DNA of 64,000 nt from AE-B3B sp964543295 (GTDB lineage: Bacteria; Aerophobota; Aerophobia; Aerophobales; AE-B3A): positions 12,660-76,659 of the forward strand of contig CAZIXA010000008.1 of assembly GCA_964543295.1 (NCBI GenBank), written 5' to 3'. This document shows, one piece after another, positions 35,224 to 44,635 of the stretch; position 1 is the first letter of the stretch; every line of letters begins with the position of its first letter. The notes under the pieces are model-generated. The model made no database searches and was not told the origin of the DNA. It saw only the letters and a program-made list of their open reading frames with translations. The translations under genes were made by a program, and so were the position numbers.

Positions 35224-36243
35224 ATGAATAGTGCAGACGTAGCGAAAGAAGACCACCTTGTTACTATCATTATCCCCAACTGGAATGGAAAGCATTTCCT
35301 CCGGACCTGTTTAAATTCAATATTCGAGCAGATTTACAAAAACTTTGAAGTGAGTGTAGTGGATTGTGCCAGTAGCGACGGAAGCACTGATTTTGTTAAA
35401 GAGAAATACCCTCAGGTAAGACTCATAGAATTAAAAGAGGATAAAGGCCCTCCTCGTGCTATAAATTTAGCTGCTCAGGAGGCAAAAGGAGATTATGTTT
35501 TGATATTGAATAATGATGTAATCCTGCCATCCGTTCTTCTAGGAAAGATGGTTTGTGAGTTAGAAAAGGACGAGAATTGTGTAATTAACCCAGTGCAATT
35601 AGATTGGGATGGAAATTATGTAAGTTCAGGTCTAGAGTCAGCAACATTGGGATTATCAAAAATTTTCAAGGTAAGAGGAGAAAGTCCGTTTTTTTCAAAT
35701 ACAGCGTGTTGTATGACTTCTAGAAGAGTTTTGCTTGAGAATCCACTTAATGTAAATTTCTTTTTATATGAAGATACTGAATGGGGTTGGCGTCTGCATT
35801 TAAGAGGGATTAAATTGAAAGTTTTATTTGGTTCGTTTTTCCTCCATAAATATGCGGGGAGCATAGGCAATGCTTCACCAAAACAAGCTTTTTTCGTAGG
35901 TCAAAGCTTTATTGCAACTAACTTTATTTGCTTCAGATCGATATCCCTCATTATTTTGTTGCCACTATTATTAATAAGTTTTATTAGAAGCGGTTTAAGT
36001 TGGCATAAAAGAGGTTCTAAGCTCTTGAAATTGTATTTTCTCGGCAGTCTTAATTTCTTTAAGAAATTAGATTTATTTGTTAAGGACAGAAGAAAAGTTC
36101 AGAGAAATAGGCTGATTAGTGACTTGGAAATTCTAAAAATTATAATCGGAAGTAAGAGTTTTGAAAGAGAAGCTAAGGAGCAATGGCTCTCAAATCATAG
36201 GAAATTAACAACATCTGAAGATGCTTTTTTTCTTCAACAGTAA
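35224..36243 (+). CDS. Glycosyltransferase family 2
   Basis: 339 residues with a GT-A fold: VTIIIPNWNGKHFLRTCLNS, VVDCASSDGSTDF, and a D-x-D-like LILNNDVILP. FFLYEDTEWGWRLHLRGIK holds the ED-x-x-W-x-x-R acceptor/catalytic motif of rhamnosyltransferase-like GT2s. Two hydrophobic segments at 235-265 suggest membrane association. Confidence 0.9.
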   Translation: MNSADVAKEDHLVTIIIPNWNGKHFLRTCLNSIFEQIYKNFEVSVVDCASSDGSTDFVKEKYPQVRLIELKEDKGPPRAINLAAQEAKGDYVLILNNDVILPSVLLGKMVCELEKDENCVINPVQLDWDGNYVSSGLESATLGLSKIFKVRGESPFFSNTACCMTSRRVLLENPLNVNFFLYEDTEWGWRLHLRGIKLKVLFGSFFLHKYAGSIGNASPKQAFFVGQSFIATNFICFRSISLIILLPLLLISFIRSGLSWHKRGSKLLKLYFLGSLNFFKKLDLFVKDRRKVQRNRLISDLEILKIIIGSKSFEREAKEQWLSNHRKLTTSEDAFFLQQ

Positions 36244-36346
36244 AATTTACCTAACCAGTTTCATACCCTACAGGGAAAATGATGGTAAATATAAGCATTC
36301 GCAGAAGAGAATTATATAGCTTTTTGAATATTCTACGTAGCCAATA

Positions 36347-36706
36347 TTGAGTATTTTAGGTTTAAGAACGCTGTTAAGGTATGCGATACTTTTCTGTCTT
36401 GTAGTAACTCTGAACGGAGCTGATATTGGAATACTTCTAAGAGAGAAAAATATAATCAACGTTGCAGTATGTCTAACAAAATTTGTTGAATATGTCACTT
36501 GTGGTCTTTACGTTATATTGACAGAGAAAATAGGAGATGTATCTGGAATAGCCGGGAAAGAAAAAATCGATGAAGTTGTAAAAAGTTCATTAGAGGAAAG
36601 CGAGATGAAGTCAGTAGTGAATAAAATCTTGGCAAAGAGGGTGGAAATTCAGAAAAAAGGAAATAAAGAAAGAATCGCACAGTTTGTACAAGCTAAATAT
36701 AGTTGA
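36347..36706 (+). CDS. Small hypothetical protein
   Basis: 119 residues from a TTG start with no clear ribosome site. One hydrophobic N-terminal stretch (YAILFCLVVTL) and a second (YVTCGLYVILT) precede a charged helical tail (KKGNKERIAQFVQ). It may be a small membrane protein or a remnant; it interrupts the otherwise compact series of sugar genes. Confidence 0.35.
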   Translation: MSILGLRTLLRYAILFCLVVTLNGADIGILLREKNIINVAVCLTKFVEYVTCGLYVILTEKIGDVSGIAGKEKIDEVVKSSLEESEMKSVVNKILAKRVEIQKKGNKERIAQFVQAKYS

Positions 36707-36772
36707 AAAAACTTAATGGCTACATTTCGGAAAAACTTATGAATATTTATTTAAGAAAACCGGTTTAGAATA

Positions 36773-37846
36773 ATGAAAATACTTATGCTTGTGAATTGGA
36801 GAATTCACTATTTATCTAAAGATAGGGAAGACATTCAACCACCAGACAAATTTGTAGAAGGCCATAAATACTGGTTTTTTAGACATTGGCAAAGTAGCAA
36901 TGTTCAGGTAGATGTTATAGATTGTATAAAGTTACCATTCTTTTATTACATCGAGAAGGAAAAGCTAAAGTTCTATATATTCCAGTCTATTAAAGGATTA
37001 ATAAGATCTAAGAAGTACGATCTTATAATTTCTCATGGAGCTCAGAGTGCGGTTTTCTTGGCTTTTATGCGGAGTTTCATTAACAAAAAAGACCCTCCTC
37101 ATATTGTAATAGATGTTGGTTGTTTTAACGGGGGAAGAGATGGCAAGATCGAAATTTCTCTCATTAAATTTGTGGCAAGATCCTTAGCTGGAGTAGTATA
37201 TCATGCTTCCATTCAAAGGGAATATTACAGAACACATTTACCCTTTTTGTTAAAAAGGAGTCGATTTATTCCTTGTGGGGTTGATACCGAATTTTTTCAG
37301 CCCCTGGATATTGAAAAAGATGATTGTGTAGTTTCTATAGGATATGCGAAAAGAGACTACCATACTCTTTTAAAGGCGTGGAGGAAACTCTCTTCCGTAG
37401 GCACAAAATTGAAAATTATCGGCATCAATAACTCTCAAGAGTTAGATGTGACAGATTTTTCTTCTGATGTAGAACTATTCGGTATGGTTCCTATAAATAA
37501 ACTGAAGGATATAATCGCAAAATCAAGATTTGTTGTTCTCCCACTACCATATTATAAACATGCCTATGGACAGATGACTTTGCTTCAGTGTATGAGTATG
37601 GGAAAAGTGGTAATTGTTACAAAAACACCCAGTACAGTAGATTACATTGCAGATGGTAAAAATGCATTATTTGTGCAGCCATACGATGTGGATGATATGA
37701 GGAGAAAGATAGAATTTTTGTTAGCTAATTCTTTGCTCGCCATAACGTTAGGAAAAGAAGCAAGGAAAGCTGTGGTGCGAAGGTTTAATGAGAAAATTAT
37801 GGCTCAAAATATTTATAACTTCATCTGTGAAGTAATCAGATGCTAA
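36773..37846 (+). CDS. Glycosyltransferase family 4-like
   Basis: 357 residues. CGVDTEFFQPL, VVSIGYAKRDYHTLLKAW and the C-terminal YGQMTLLQCMSMGKVVIVT fit GT4/GT1-fold enzymes, although the usual second catalytic Glu region reads QMTLLQCMSMG, where many family members have E-x-x-x-x-x-x-A. The first domain is divergent. It overlaps the next gene by 7 bases. Confidence 0.8.
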   Translation: MKILMLVNWRIHYLSKDREDIQPPDKFVEGHKYWFFRHWQSSNVQVDVIDCIKLPFFYYIEKEKLKFYIFQSIKGLIRSKKYDLIISHGAQSAVFLAFMRSFINKKDPPHIVIDVGCFNGGRDGKIEISLIKFVARSLAGVVYHASIQREYYRTHLPFLLKRSRFIPCGVDTEFFQPLDIEKDDCVVSIGYAKRDYHTLLKAWRKLSSVGTKLKIIGINNSQELDVTDFSSDVELFGMVPINKLKDIIAKSRFVVLPLPYYKHAYGQMTLLQCMSMGKVVIVTKTPSTVDYIADGKNALFVQPYDVDDMRRKIEFLLANSLLAITLGKEARKAVVRRFNEKIMAQNIYNFICEVIRC

Positions 37847-38832
37847 AGCAAGAATATACGAATTGTAATCTCTGCAGTAAGGATGACAATATTTTGTGTT
37901 TTCAAGTAGAAGAGAAGATTACTGGGGCAAGAGAGAAATTTAGAGTTGTAAAGTGTAGAAATTGCGGATCGGCATATGTTAATCCGAGGCCATCGAAAAC
38001 TATTATGTCAAGGTATTATCCTAAAGAGGATTATTATGCTTATCGTCCCTATGAGACCGAAAAAAAATCGTTTAAACAAAGGATTAAGGAAATAATAATG
38101 GAACATATTGGTAATTATCCGAATAAAAACGAGGAAAAGTTTTGGGTAAGATGGATAGGAAAGTTTATAGCCCAAACGTGGAAAAATAGTGTAAGTGTAG
38201 TTGTTCCTTATAAAAAGGGAGGAAGGGTCTTGGATTTAGGATGTGGAGCAGGAAACCTGTTGGATTGGTTAAAGAGACACGGCTGGCAAGCATACGGAGT
38301 AGAAATCTCTAAGCAAGCAGTAGAATACGGAAAAAAACACGGATCAAATATATTTAATGGGGAACTAGTTGAGGCTAAATTTCCTCAAGAATTTTTCGAT
38401 GCTGTTGTGATTAACCAAGTACTCGAGCATCTTTATGATCCCAAAGGGATCTTATGGGAAGTCTATCGTGTATTAAGGCCGGGTGGGCTACTGATTGTAG
38501 GAGTTCCTAATATTGAATCTTATGAAAGTAAAGTTTTTGGAGAGTATTGGAGTCCATTAGATATTCCTAGGCATCTCTACCACTTTTCTTACGAGACTTT
38601 AAAAACTATGCTTCAAAACGCGGGCTTTATCGTCGGAAAAATGGTAGGGAAAACTTTTTTCATTCCTTATTCTAATAGAGCAAGCTTAAACTCTTTAAAA
38701 CAAGGAAGGGACAAATGGAAGTTGCTTGTGTGTTTCCTTAAAGTCTATTTCTGGAAGTATATTCAATATATTTTTTCTAACCGAAAAGACCTCTTTGGGG
38801 AATTTATCACGTTTTATGCGAGGAAAAGATAA
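37840..38832 (+). CDS. SAM-dependent methyltransferase with zinc motif
   Basis: 330 residues. CNLCSKDD and VVKCRNCGSAYVNPRPS form an N-terminal Cys4 zinc site, as in C-methyltransferases of deoxysugars. GRVLDLGCGAGNLLDWLKRHGW is motif I; VINQVLEHLYDPKGILWEVYRVLRPGG follows. A second decorating methyltransferase of the locus, not closely similar to the one at 31687. Confidence 0.87.
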   Translation: MLKQEYTNCNLCSKDDNILCFQVEEKITGAREKFRVVKCRNCGSAYVNPRPSKTIMSRYYPKEDYYAYRPYETEKKSFKQRIKEIIMEHIGNYPNKNEEKFWVRWIGKFIAQTWKNSVSVVVPYKKGGRVLDLGCGAGNLLDWLKRHGWQAYGVEISKQAVEYGKKHGSNIFNGELVEAKFPQEFFDAVVINQVLEHLYDPKGILWEVYRVLRPGGLLIVGVPNIESYESKVFGEYWSPLDIPRHLYHFSYETLKTMLQNAGFIVGKMVGKTFFIPYSNRASLNSLKQGRDKWKLLVCFLKVYFWKYIQYIFSNRKDLFGEFITFYARKR

Positions 38833-38863
38833 AACAAGAGATATTGCATAAGAGTAATAGAGA

Positions 38864-40261
38864 ATGGTTGACAACATTATTCTAATTTTGTTTCTTTCCA
38901 CGCTCGGTATTTCCTTTGCGGCTATTATTCTTACGCACTGGGATTGGATGCCAGTAATGCTGCTGCCAATTCTGTGGTATATGCCGCGACAAACAGCTTC
39001 AGGCGGTCTATTAGAAAATTATCTAATTCTAAGGTGGACAACCGTTTTTATTATACCTTTAATTATCTTTATCCAATTTATTAAAGTGACTGAAAAGTCG
39101 CAATCTCTGAAACTAAGTAATATTGCATTACCTTTAGGAATATTTATAGTTTTTTCTGTTTGTTCAGCAATTTTCAATAATGTTACACCTTTTGAGCTCT
39201 TAGGAAGTTTAATTCTATATATCAGATATCCATTGCTCTTTATTGCTTTTATTAACATGGACATTCCAAAGAACGTTGTGAAAGTTTTTTCTCGGCTCTT
39301 TTTATTTCTTGTCGCAATACAAATTCCTGAATGTATTTATCGCTATGCAGTATTAGGCGTTAAATGGGATCATATTTCATGGACAATGGGACCATGGGGT
39401 ACTTTAGACCTCGGGGTTTACATGATTTATGCAGTTGCCTTGGTTATCGCATTTAGTCTTACAAAAGGACTCAAATGGAGCCATTTTGCACTTTTCGCTC
39501 TTTTCTTTATGATAGCTTTGCTCGGTGAGATCAAAGCGTTCATTTTTTCGGCTCCAGTTGTTTCTGTATTTACTGTTTATGCTGTGTTACAACAAAAACA
39601 AGTACCAAATCAAAAACAAGGATCAAAGCGTCTACTTGCAGTATTATTACCAGTGTTTTTTTTAATTTTGTTCTATTGTTGTACCTCTGGTATCTGGGAA
39701 AAAATCCACTATGGTAGCAGCAATACTCTTACATCCTCCCTGCAAAATCTTCTAGCGATTCTTAAGCATCCGTTATCGTTTGTACAGAGCGATGAAATGG
39801 CCTATTCTATGCCTAGAATTAGTGGCGGTGTATTTATTTGGAACTACTTGAGAAAAGACTGGCATATGTTAATGTTTGGTTTAGGTTCAGGTAGTGCACT
39901 TGCTGGTACTTTTTTGGGAAGGCCCGGAAAACTATTTGAAATGTTAGACAGTTCTCCCCTGTATTTAAATCAAATAGGGGCAATTTTAGCAGAAGTGGGC
40001 ATAATAGGATTATCTCTTTATTTCTGGATGTTAATAAGGCTATTACGCACGATACTGAGAGCGAACATCTCAATTGAAGATACTAATCTACGCATCCTTT
40101 GTGCAAGTTTAGTTGGTATGTGGGTTTTCTATGCCGTTCTCGGTCCTTTCTATGATTTAGTTTGGCGACACGATGCTCCCAACTACATTTTCTACTTTTT
40201 TGCCGCAGTTATATATAATTATTTGCAAAATAAACATACATTTTTAAGTCATCCAAAATAA
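38864..40261 (+). CDS. O-antigen ligase/polymerase-like membrane protein
   Basis: 465 residues, about eleven hydrophobic segments with one large loop (about 300-360: YSMPRISGGVFIWNYLRKDW), the topology of Wzy polymerases and WaaL ligases. MFGLGSGSALAG with the following SSPLYLNQIGAILAEVGIIGLSLYF resembles the conserved region after the large loop. It polymerises or transfers the lipid-linked glycan; which of the two cannot be told. Confidence 0.8.
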   Translation: MVDNIILILFLSTLGISFAAIILTHWDWMPVMLLPILWYMPRQTASGGLLENYLILRWTTVFIIPLIIFIQFIKVTEKSQSLKLSNIALPLGIFIVFSVCSAIFNNVTPFELLGSLILYIRYPLLFIAFINMDIPKNVVKVFSRLFLFLVAIQIPECIYRYAVLGVKWDHISWTMGPWGTLDLGVYMIYAVALVIAFSLTKGLKWSHFALFALFFMIALLGEIKAFIFSAPVVSVFTVYAVLQQKQVPNQKQGSKRLLAVLLPVFFLILFYCCTSGIWEKIHYGSSNTLTSSLQNLLAILKHPLSFVQSDEMAYSMPRISGGVFIWNYLRKDWHMLMFGLGSGSALAGTFLGRPGKLFEMLDSSPLYLNQIGAILAEVGIIGLSLYFWMLIRLLRTILRANISIEDTNLRILCASLVGMWVFYAVLGPFYDLVWRHDAPNYIFYFFAAVIYNYLQNKHTFLSHPK

Positions 40262-40310
40262 GTCTGGATAGTGAGTTGGAATTTGTGCCAGATTTCATAG
40301 AATCTATACA

Positions 40311-41552
40311 ATGATAGTGAATATTCTCCTGGTTAACAAATTTTTTTATCTTAGAGGTGGTAGTGAGAGAGTATTTCTTGAGGAAGCAGATTTACTGAAA
40401 AGGAATAGGCATCAGGTAGCTTTCTTTTCTATGTTTGATAAAAGAAATTTATCTTGTCCTCAAAGTAAGTACTTTATTGACCATATAGACTATGAAACAC
40501 CTGTAAAAAATATTAAACCTAAAATCTTACAGAGTCTGAAAATGCTTTATTCTTTTGAAGCAAAGGAGAAAATAGAGGAACTACTAAATGATTATCAAAT
40601 AGATATTGCTCATCTGCATAATATCCATCACCAAATATCTCCATCAATTTTAGATGTGTTTGTAAAATATAAGGTGCCAACTGTAATGACGTTACACGAT
40701 TATAAATTAGTTTGTCCTTCATACTCTATGCTTACGGACGGAAAACCTTGCGAGAAGTGCAAGAATGGAAAGTATTTTTGGTGCTTTCTTAAAAAGTGCA
40801 CCAAGGATTCTTATGCGAAAAGTTTACTTAACGTAGTAGAAATGTACCTGCATCATAAAATTCTTCACATTTACGACAAAATAGATGTTTTTATCTCTCC
40901 AAGCATATTTTTGAAGAAAAAACTAAAAGAAGTGGGATTTAAAAAAGAGATAGTTCATTTGCCTAATTTTATTAATGCAAAAGATTATTTGCCAAAGTAC
41001 AGCTTCAATGAGAAGATAATTTGCTATTTTGGAAGACTTTCGGAAGAAAAAGGGCTTTTTACACTGCTTGAAGCGGTGAAAGGAATAGATATAAAATTAA
41101 AAATTGTTGGTGATGGGCCAATAAAAGAAAATTTAAAGTTTAAAGTGAAAAGTGAAAAATTAGATAATGTTGACTTTTTAGGATATAAATCAGGGAGAGA
41201 ATTGGAAAATGAAATCAAACGCTCTATGACGGTAGTTCTTCCTTCTGAATGTTATGAAAATAATCCCAGGATAGTTTTAGAAGCGTTTGTATTAGGTAAA
41301 CCAGTGATTGGTTCAAAAATTGGCGGTATTCCAGAATTGGTGCAGGATGGGAAGACGGGCTTAACTTTTGAGCCAAGAAACATAAGTGATTTAAGAAATA
41401 AGATTGAGTATTTGGTGAACAGTCCCGATAAAATAAGTAAAATGGGAAAAAATGCAAGAAAATTTGTTGAAAAAAATTTTAACCCAGAAAAACATTATCA
41501 AGAATTAATGAGAATTTATCAAATGGCGATGGAGAAATACAGATGGAGTTAA
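40311..41552 (+). CDS. Glycosyltransferase family 4
   Basis: 413 residues. NKFFYLRGGSERVFLEEADLL opens the acceptor domain; the donor domain has CYFGRLSEEKGLFTLLEAV, VGDGP and VLPSECYENNPRIVLEAFVLGKPVIGSKIGGIPE with the E-x7-E motif (first Glu in SECYE, second in LEA). A CGKC-type insert (CEKCKNGKYFWCF) resembles the enzyme at 32725. Confidence 0.92.
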   Translation: MIVNILLVNKFFYLRGGSERVFLEEADLLKRNRHQVAFFSMFDKRNLSCPQSKYFIDHIDYETPVKNIKPKILQSLKMLYSFEAKEKIEELLNDYQIDIAHLHNIHHQISPSILDVFVKYKVPTVMTLHDYKLVCPSYSMLTDGKPCEKCKNGKYFWCFLKKCTKDSYAKSLLNVVEMYLHHKILHIYDKIDVFISPSIFLKKKLKEVGFKKEIVHLPNFINAKDYLPKYSFNEKIICYFGRLSEEKGLFTLLEAVKGIDIKLKIVGDGPIKENLKFKVKSEKLDNVDFLGYKSGRELENEIKRSMTVVLPSECYENNPRIVLEAFVLGKPVIGSKIGGIPELVQDGKTGLTFEPRNISDLRNKIEYLVNSPDKISKMGKNARKFVEKNFNPEKHYQELMRIYQMAMEKYRWS

Positions 41553-41897
41553 TGGATAAGCAAGAAAGAGAGCGATTATTCAAACAAGAATTAGCCCGCA
41601 TTATTGATAGCGTTATTAACCAACGCAAGCCTAAAAATAATACCTTTGGTTTACTGGCTAAGGGGAAAATAAATGAGTGGAGCGATATAACCTTCTTATG
41701 ATTAAAGATAGCTCGAAAAGGCAAGTCGATAGATGTGTGGAAGTAGCGGAACTAACAGGCCCAAAAGTTGGAGTAGGTCTTTTCATATATAGCCGACGGA
41801 ATACGAAATTCCTTTAAACGAGAGATTTTCTTTTCTGCTAAGTATTTTAAAAGACGGAAGAGCTTTATATGAGAAAGGACGTTGGAGTATGGCTTAA
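41552..41897 (+). pseudogene. MNT-type nucleotidyltransferase, frameshifted
   Basis: A first frame gives MDKQERERLFKQELARIIDS and ends in GKINEWSDITFL (the G-S...D-x-D region of an MNT-type nucleotidyltransferase has degenerated). The next frame from 41701 continues with IKDSSKRQVDRCVEVAELTG, and a third gives ILKDGRALYEKGRW before a stop. It is thus a broken MNT gene, typically the antitoxin partner of HEPN toxins. The remaining DNA to 42067 is non-coding. Confidence 0.65.
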
Positions 41898-42067
41898 ACA
41901 TTGCTAAATAATACTTGTACAAGTCCAAGGTTTATTTGTACGATGTGTCCTATTAAAAATTATGGCACTGGCCCGATGGATTAAATTGTAAGCGGCAATA
42001 ATTACGACCTATAGATGTACGAATAATTGCGGAATTCATATTTATATATGAGGGGCCAAGACAAGAG

Positions 42068-43078
42068 ATGAAAAATATAGTCCAAGGAAGTCTTATTGTA
42101 ACTTATAGGTGTAATGCTAAATGTCAGATGTGCGAAATATGGAGACATCCAACAAAGCCATCTGAAGAGTTACACCCCAAATACTATGAAAAATTACCTT
42201 CAGGTTTGCGAATTAATATCACAGGTGGCGAACCTATGTTAAGAGATGATATTGAGGAGATTTTTGGAATTCTTTACCCCCACGCATATCTTTTGGAATT
42301 AAGTACAAATGGTTATTTTACAGATAGAATAATACATCTTGCTGAGAAATATCCGAATATTCTAATCCGTGTGAGTGTTGAAGGATTACCAGGGCTTAAT
42401 GATAAATTACGAGGTATTCCAAATGGTTTTGACCATGCCCTCAGGACAATTTTAGAATTGAAAAAGACCAAGTGCAAAAATATTGGTTTTTCTATTGTAA
42501 TTTCGCCACAAAATGTATATGACCTTCTCCCTCTATATGAATTGTGTTGCTATTTAGGAATAGAACTGGGAAATTCAGCAATGCATAACTCATGGTATTT
42601 TCACAAAGCGGATAATGTAATAGCAGGTGATAAAAAAGCATGGGAAATAGAAGCTGAATTTATAAAGGTACTTCTACGGTCGCCTCGTAGAGGGACAAAA
42701 AATAAGTTGAAAGACTATGCTCGAGCATACTTTAATCTAAGTATCTTGAAAAGGTTACGCGGTGACCCACGGGGTTATCGTCCACCATGTGGAGCAGGAA
42801 CGGACTTCTTTTTTGTTGACCCCTTTGGAAACATTACTCCTTGTAATGGTTCGGATGAGGAATGGATAATGGGTAACCTAAGGGATAATTCTTTTGAAAA
42901 TATTATGAATTCGGAAAGAGCTAAAGAAGCAATGAAGAAAGTCAAATCGTGTGAAAAGGAATGCTGTTTTGTTGTTACTGAGCGGCATGATATGGTTCGT
43001 AACCTCTGGAAGCCAATTTACTGGATTACGAAAAACAAAATCAAATTAGGATTAAAAATCCTGAGGGATTTTAGCTAA
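42068..43078 (+). CDS. Radical SAM/SPASM protein
   Basis: 336 residues. The SAM-binding [4Fe-4S] motif is CNAKCQMC (Cys15, Cys19, Cys22), followed by ITGGEPMLRDDIEEI. The C-terminal domain has CGAGTDFFFVDPFGNITPCNG and CEKECCF, a SPASM-like auxiliary cluster. The substrate is unknown; in a polysaccharide locus it may modify a sugar or a peptide. It stands between two glycosyltransferases. Confidence 0.88.
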   Translation: MKNIVQGSLIVTYRCNAKCQMCEIWRHPTKPSEELHPKYYEKLPSGLRINITGGEPMLRDDIEEIFGILYPHAYLLELSTNGYFTDRIIHLAEKYPNILIRVSVEGLPGLNDKLRGIPNGFDHALRTILELKKTKCKNIGFSIVISPQNVYDLLPLYELCCYLGIELGNSAMHNSWYFHKADNVIAGDKKAWEIEAEFIKVLLRSPRRGTKNKLKDYARAYFNLSILKRLRGDPRGYRPPCGAGTDFFFVDPFGNITPCNGSDEEWIMGNLRDNSFENIMNSERAKEAMKKVKSCEKECCFVVTERHDMVRNLWKPIYWITKNKIKLGLKILRDFS

Positions 43079-43079
43079 T

Positions 43080-44195
43080 ATGGAAATTAATGTCGTTGGT
43101 ATAAGAGGTTTTCCCAATATTCAAGGCGGTGCAGAAAAGCATTGTGAGGAGCTTTACCCTCGTTTAGTTAAGTTAGGATGTAATATTACGGTTTTTAGCC
43201 GAACTCCTTATTTTACGAAGGAAAAGAGTTTAAGAAAATGGAAGGGTGTGAAATTTGTTTATCTCTGGTGTCCTAGAACTAAAAGTCTCGAAGCCGTCAT
43301 GCACACACTTTTAGCTTCTCTGATTTGTATATTTAAGCGTCCTGATATTGTTCATATACATAATATTGGTCCTGGAATATTAATACCATTGTTAAAAATG
43401 GCCAAACTTAAGGTAGTGTTGACATATCATAGCGTCAACTACGAACATCAGAAATGGAGTGAATTTGCCAAAATTGTTTTGAAGATGAGTGAATTTGTAA
43501 GTATGAAATTTGCCGATAAAATCATAGTGATTTCCAAAGCGATAAAGAACTTGCTGACAAATAAATATAACAGAGAAGATTTAGAATTAATTTTTAATGG
43601 CGTAAATTTTCCAGAAAAGATTTCAACCACAGAGATTCTGGAAAAATACTACCTTTCATCTCGCCAATATGTATTTACCGCTGCTCGTTTTGTGCCTGAA
43701 AAGGGACTGCATGACCTAATTGGTGCCTATCAGGAGATCAAAAATCCAGAATTTAAGTTAGTCATAGCTGGCGACGCTGACCATGAAACTATATATAGCA
43801 GAAAAATCAAGGCATTAGCAAAGAAGAGTGAAAAGATTATTCTTACCGGGTTTATTTCTGGCAATCCCCTCACTGAGCTTTTTTCAAATGCTGGTTTGTT
43901 CGTTTTACCCTCATATTATGAAGGATTACCAATAGCATTATTGGAAGCTTTAAGTTATGGCCTTCCAGTGCTTATAAGTGATATTCCTGCCAACAAGGAA
44001 ATGCCTTTACCTGAATTTAGGTTTTTCCCGGTTGGGAATATAGATAAACTATCTAAAAAAATGACTGAGTTATTCAAATCTGGGATTCCTGAAGAAGAAA
44101 GACAAAGGCAGCAAGAAGTGCTTGTACGAGACTATAATTGGAATAAGATAGCAAAACAAACATTTAAGGTTTATGAAAAAGTGCAAAAGAGTTAG
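43080..44195 (+). CDS. Glycosyltransferase family 4 (rhamnosyltransferase-like)
   Basis: 371 residues. The N-terminal VVGIRGFPNIQGGAEKHCEEL is characteristic of Cps2T/WchF-type transferases that add rhamnose to lipid-linked glucose. The donor site is YYEGLPIALLEALSYGLPVLISD with the two Glu. It overlaps the radical SAM stop closely, so they share a transcript. Confidence 0.92.
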   Translation: MEINVVGIRGFPNIQGGAEKHCEELYPRLVKLGCNITVFSRTPYFTKEKSLRKWKGVKFVYLWCPRTKSLEAVMHTLLASLICIFKRPDIVHIHNIGPGILIPLLKMAKLKVVLTYHSVNYEHQKWSEFAKIVLKMSEFVSMKFADKIIVISKAIKNLLTNKYNREDLELIFNGVNFPEKISTTEILEKYYLSSRQYVFTAARFVPEKGLHDLIGAYQEIKNPEFKLVIAGDADHETIYSRKIKALAKKSEKIILTGFISGNPLTELFSNAGLFVLPSYYEGLPIALLEALSYGLPVLISDIPANKEMPLPEFRFFPVGNIDKLSKKMTELFKSGIPEEERQRQQEVLVRDYNWNKIAKQTFKVYEKVQKS

Positions 44196-44262
44196 GAACT
44201 GCCGAAAAAGAGTAAGACTATTTTTTTTCTCTGGTTGGTCAGGAAAGAATTGATAAAGAAAT

Positions 44263-44320
44263 GGTTCAATTAGTTCGATTGGTTCAACTGGTTCTATTAG
44301 TTTGAGTGGTTTAATTGGGT
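44263..44320. repeat. Short degenerate tandem repeat
   Basis: Units beginning GGTTCAA or GGTTTAA recur every 10-25 bases (ggttcaattagttcgatt, ggttcaactggttctatt, ggtttaattgg). It lies in the gap between the glycosyltransferase and the small membrane protein. Confidence 0.6.
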
Positions 44321-44335
44321 GGAAGAGGCTACACA

Positions 44336-44623
44336 ATGTTTAGAAAGGCGGTATGTTTAGTTTCTTTAATTGCTTTTTACGTTGCTGCTTTATTCTCATC
44401 CCTCTTTTTGGCCTACATAATCAGAGAAGAGATTCTTTTTTATATTCATCCTGCTTTCAGAATGACAACCTTTCCCTTTGAGACCTACCTGGTAAACTAT
44501 CCTTACTTTCTCGGTCTCTGGGTGGTGATTCTTGCTTATGAGAGCCTTTGTACCAAAAGATTTATCCTGGGAGAGGGAAAAGAGGATCAAAGAATTAAGA
44601 AGCAAAACAAAAAGCAGGATTAG
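44336..44623 (+). CDS. Small membrane protein
   Basis: 95 residues from the ATG at 44336 (an upstream in-frame TTG lies in repeat DNA). Two hydrophobic helices: AVCLVSLIAFYVAALFSSLF and YPYFLGLWVVILAY. It sits 12 bases upstream of the phosphoglycosyltransferase and may be a partner. No family recognised. Confidence 0.55.
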   Translation: MFRKAVCLVSLIAFYVAALFSSLFLAYIIREEILFYIHPAFRMTTFPFETYLVNYPYFLGLWVVILAYESLCTKRFILGEGKEDQRIKKQNKKQD

Positions 44624-44635
44624 AGGATTAAAGAG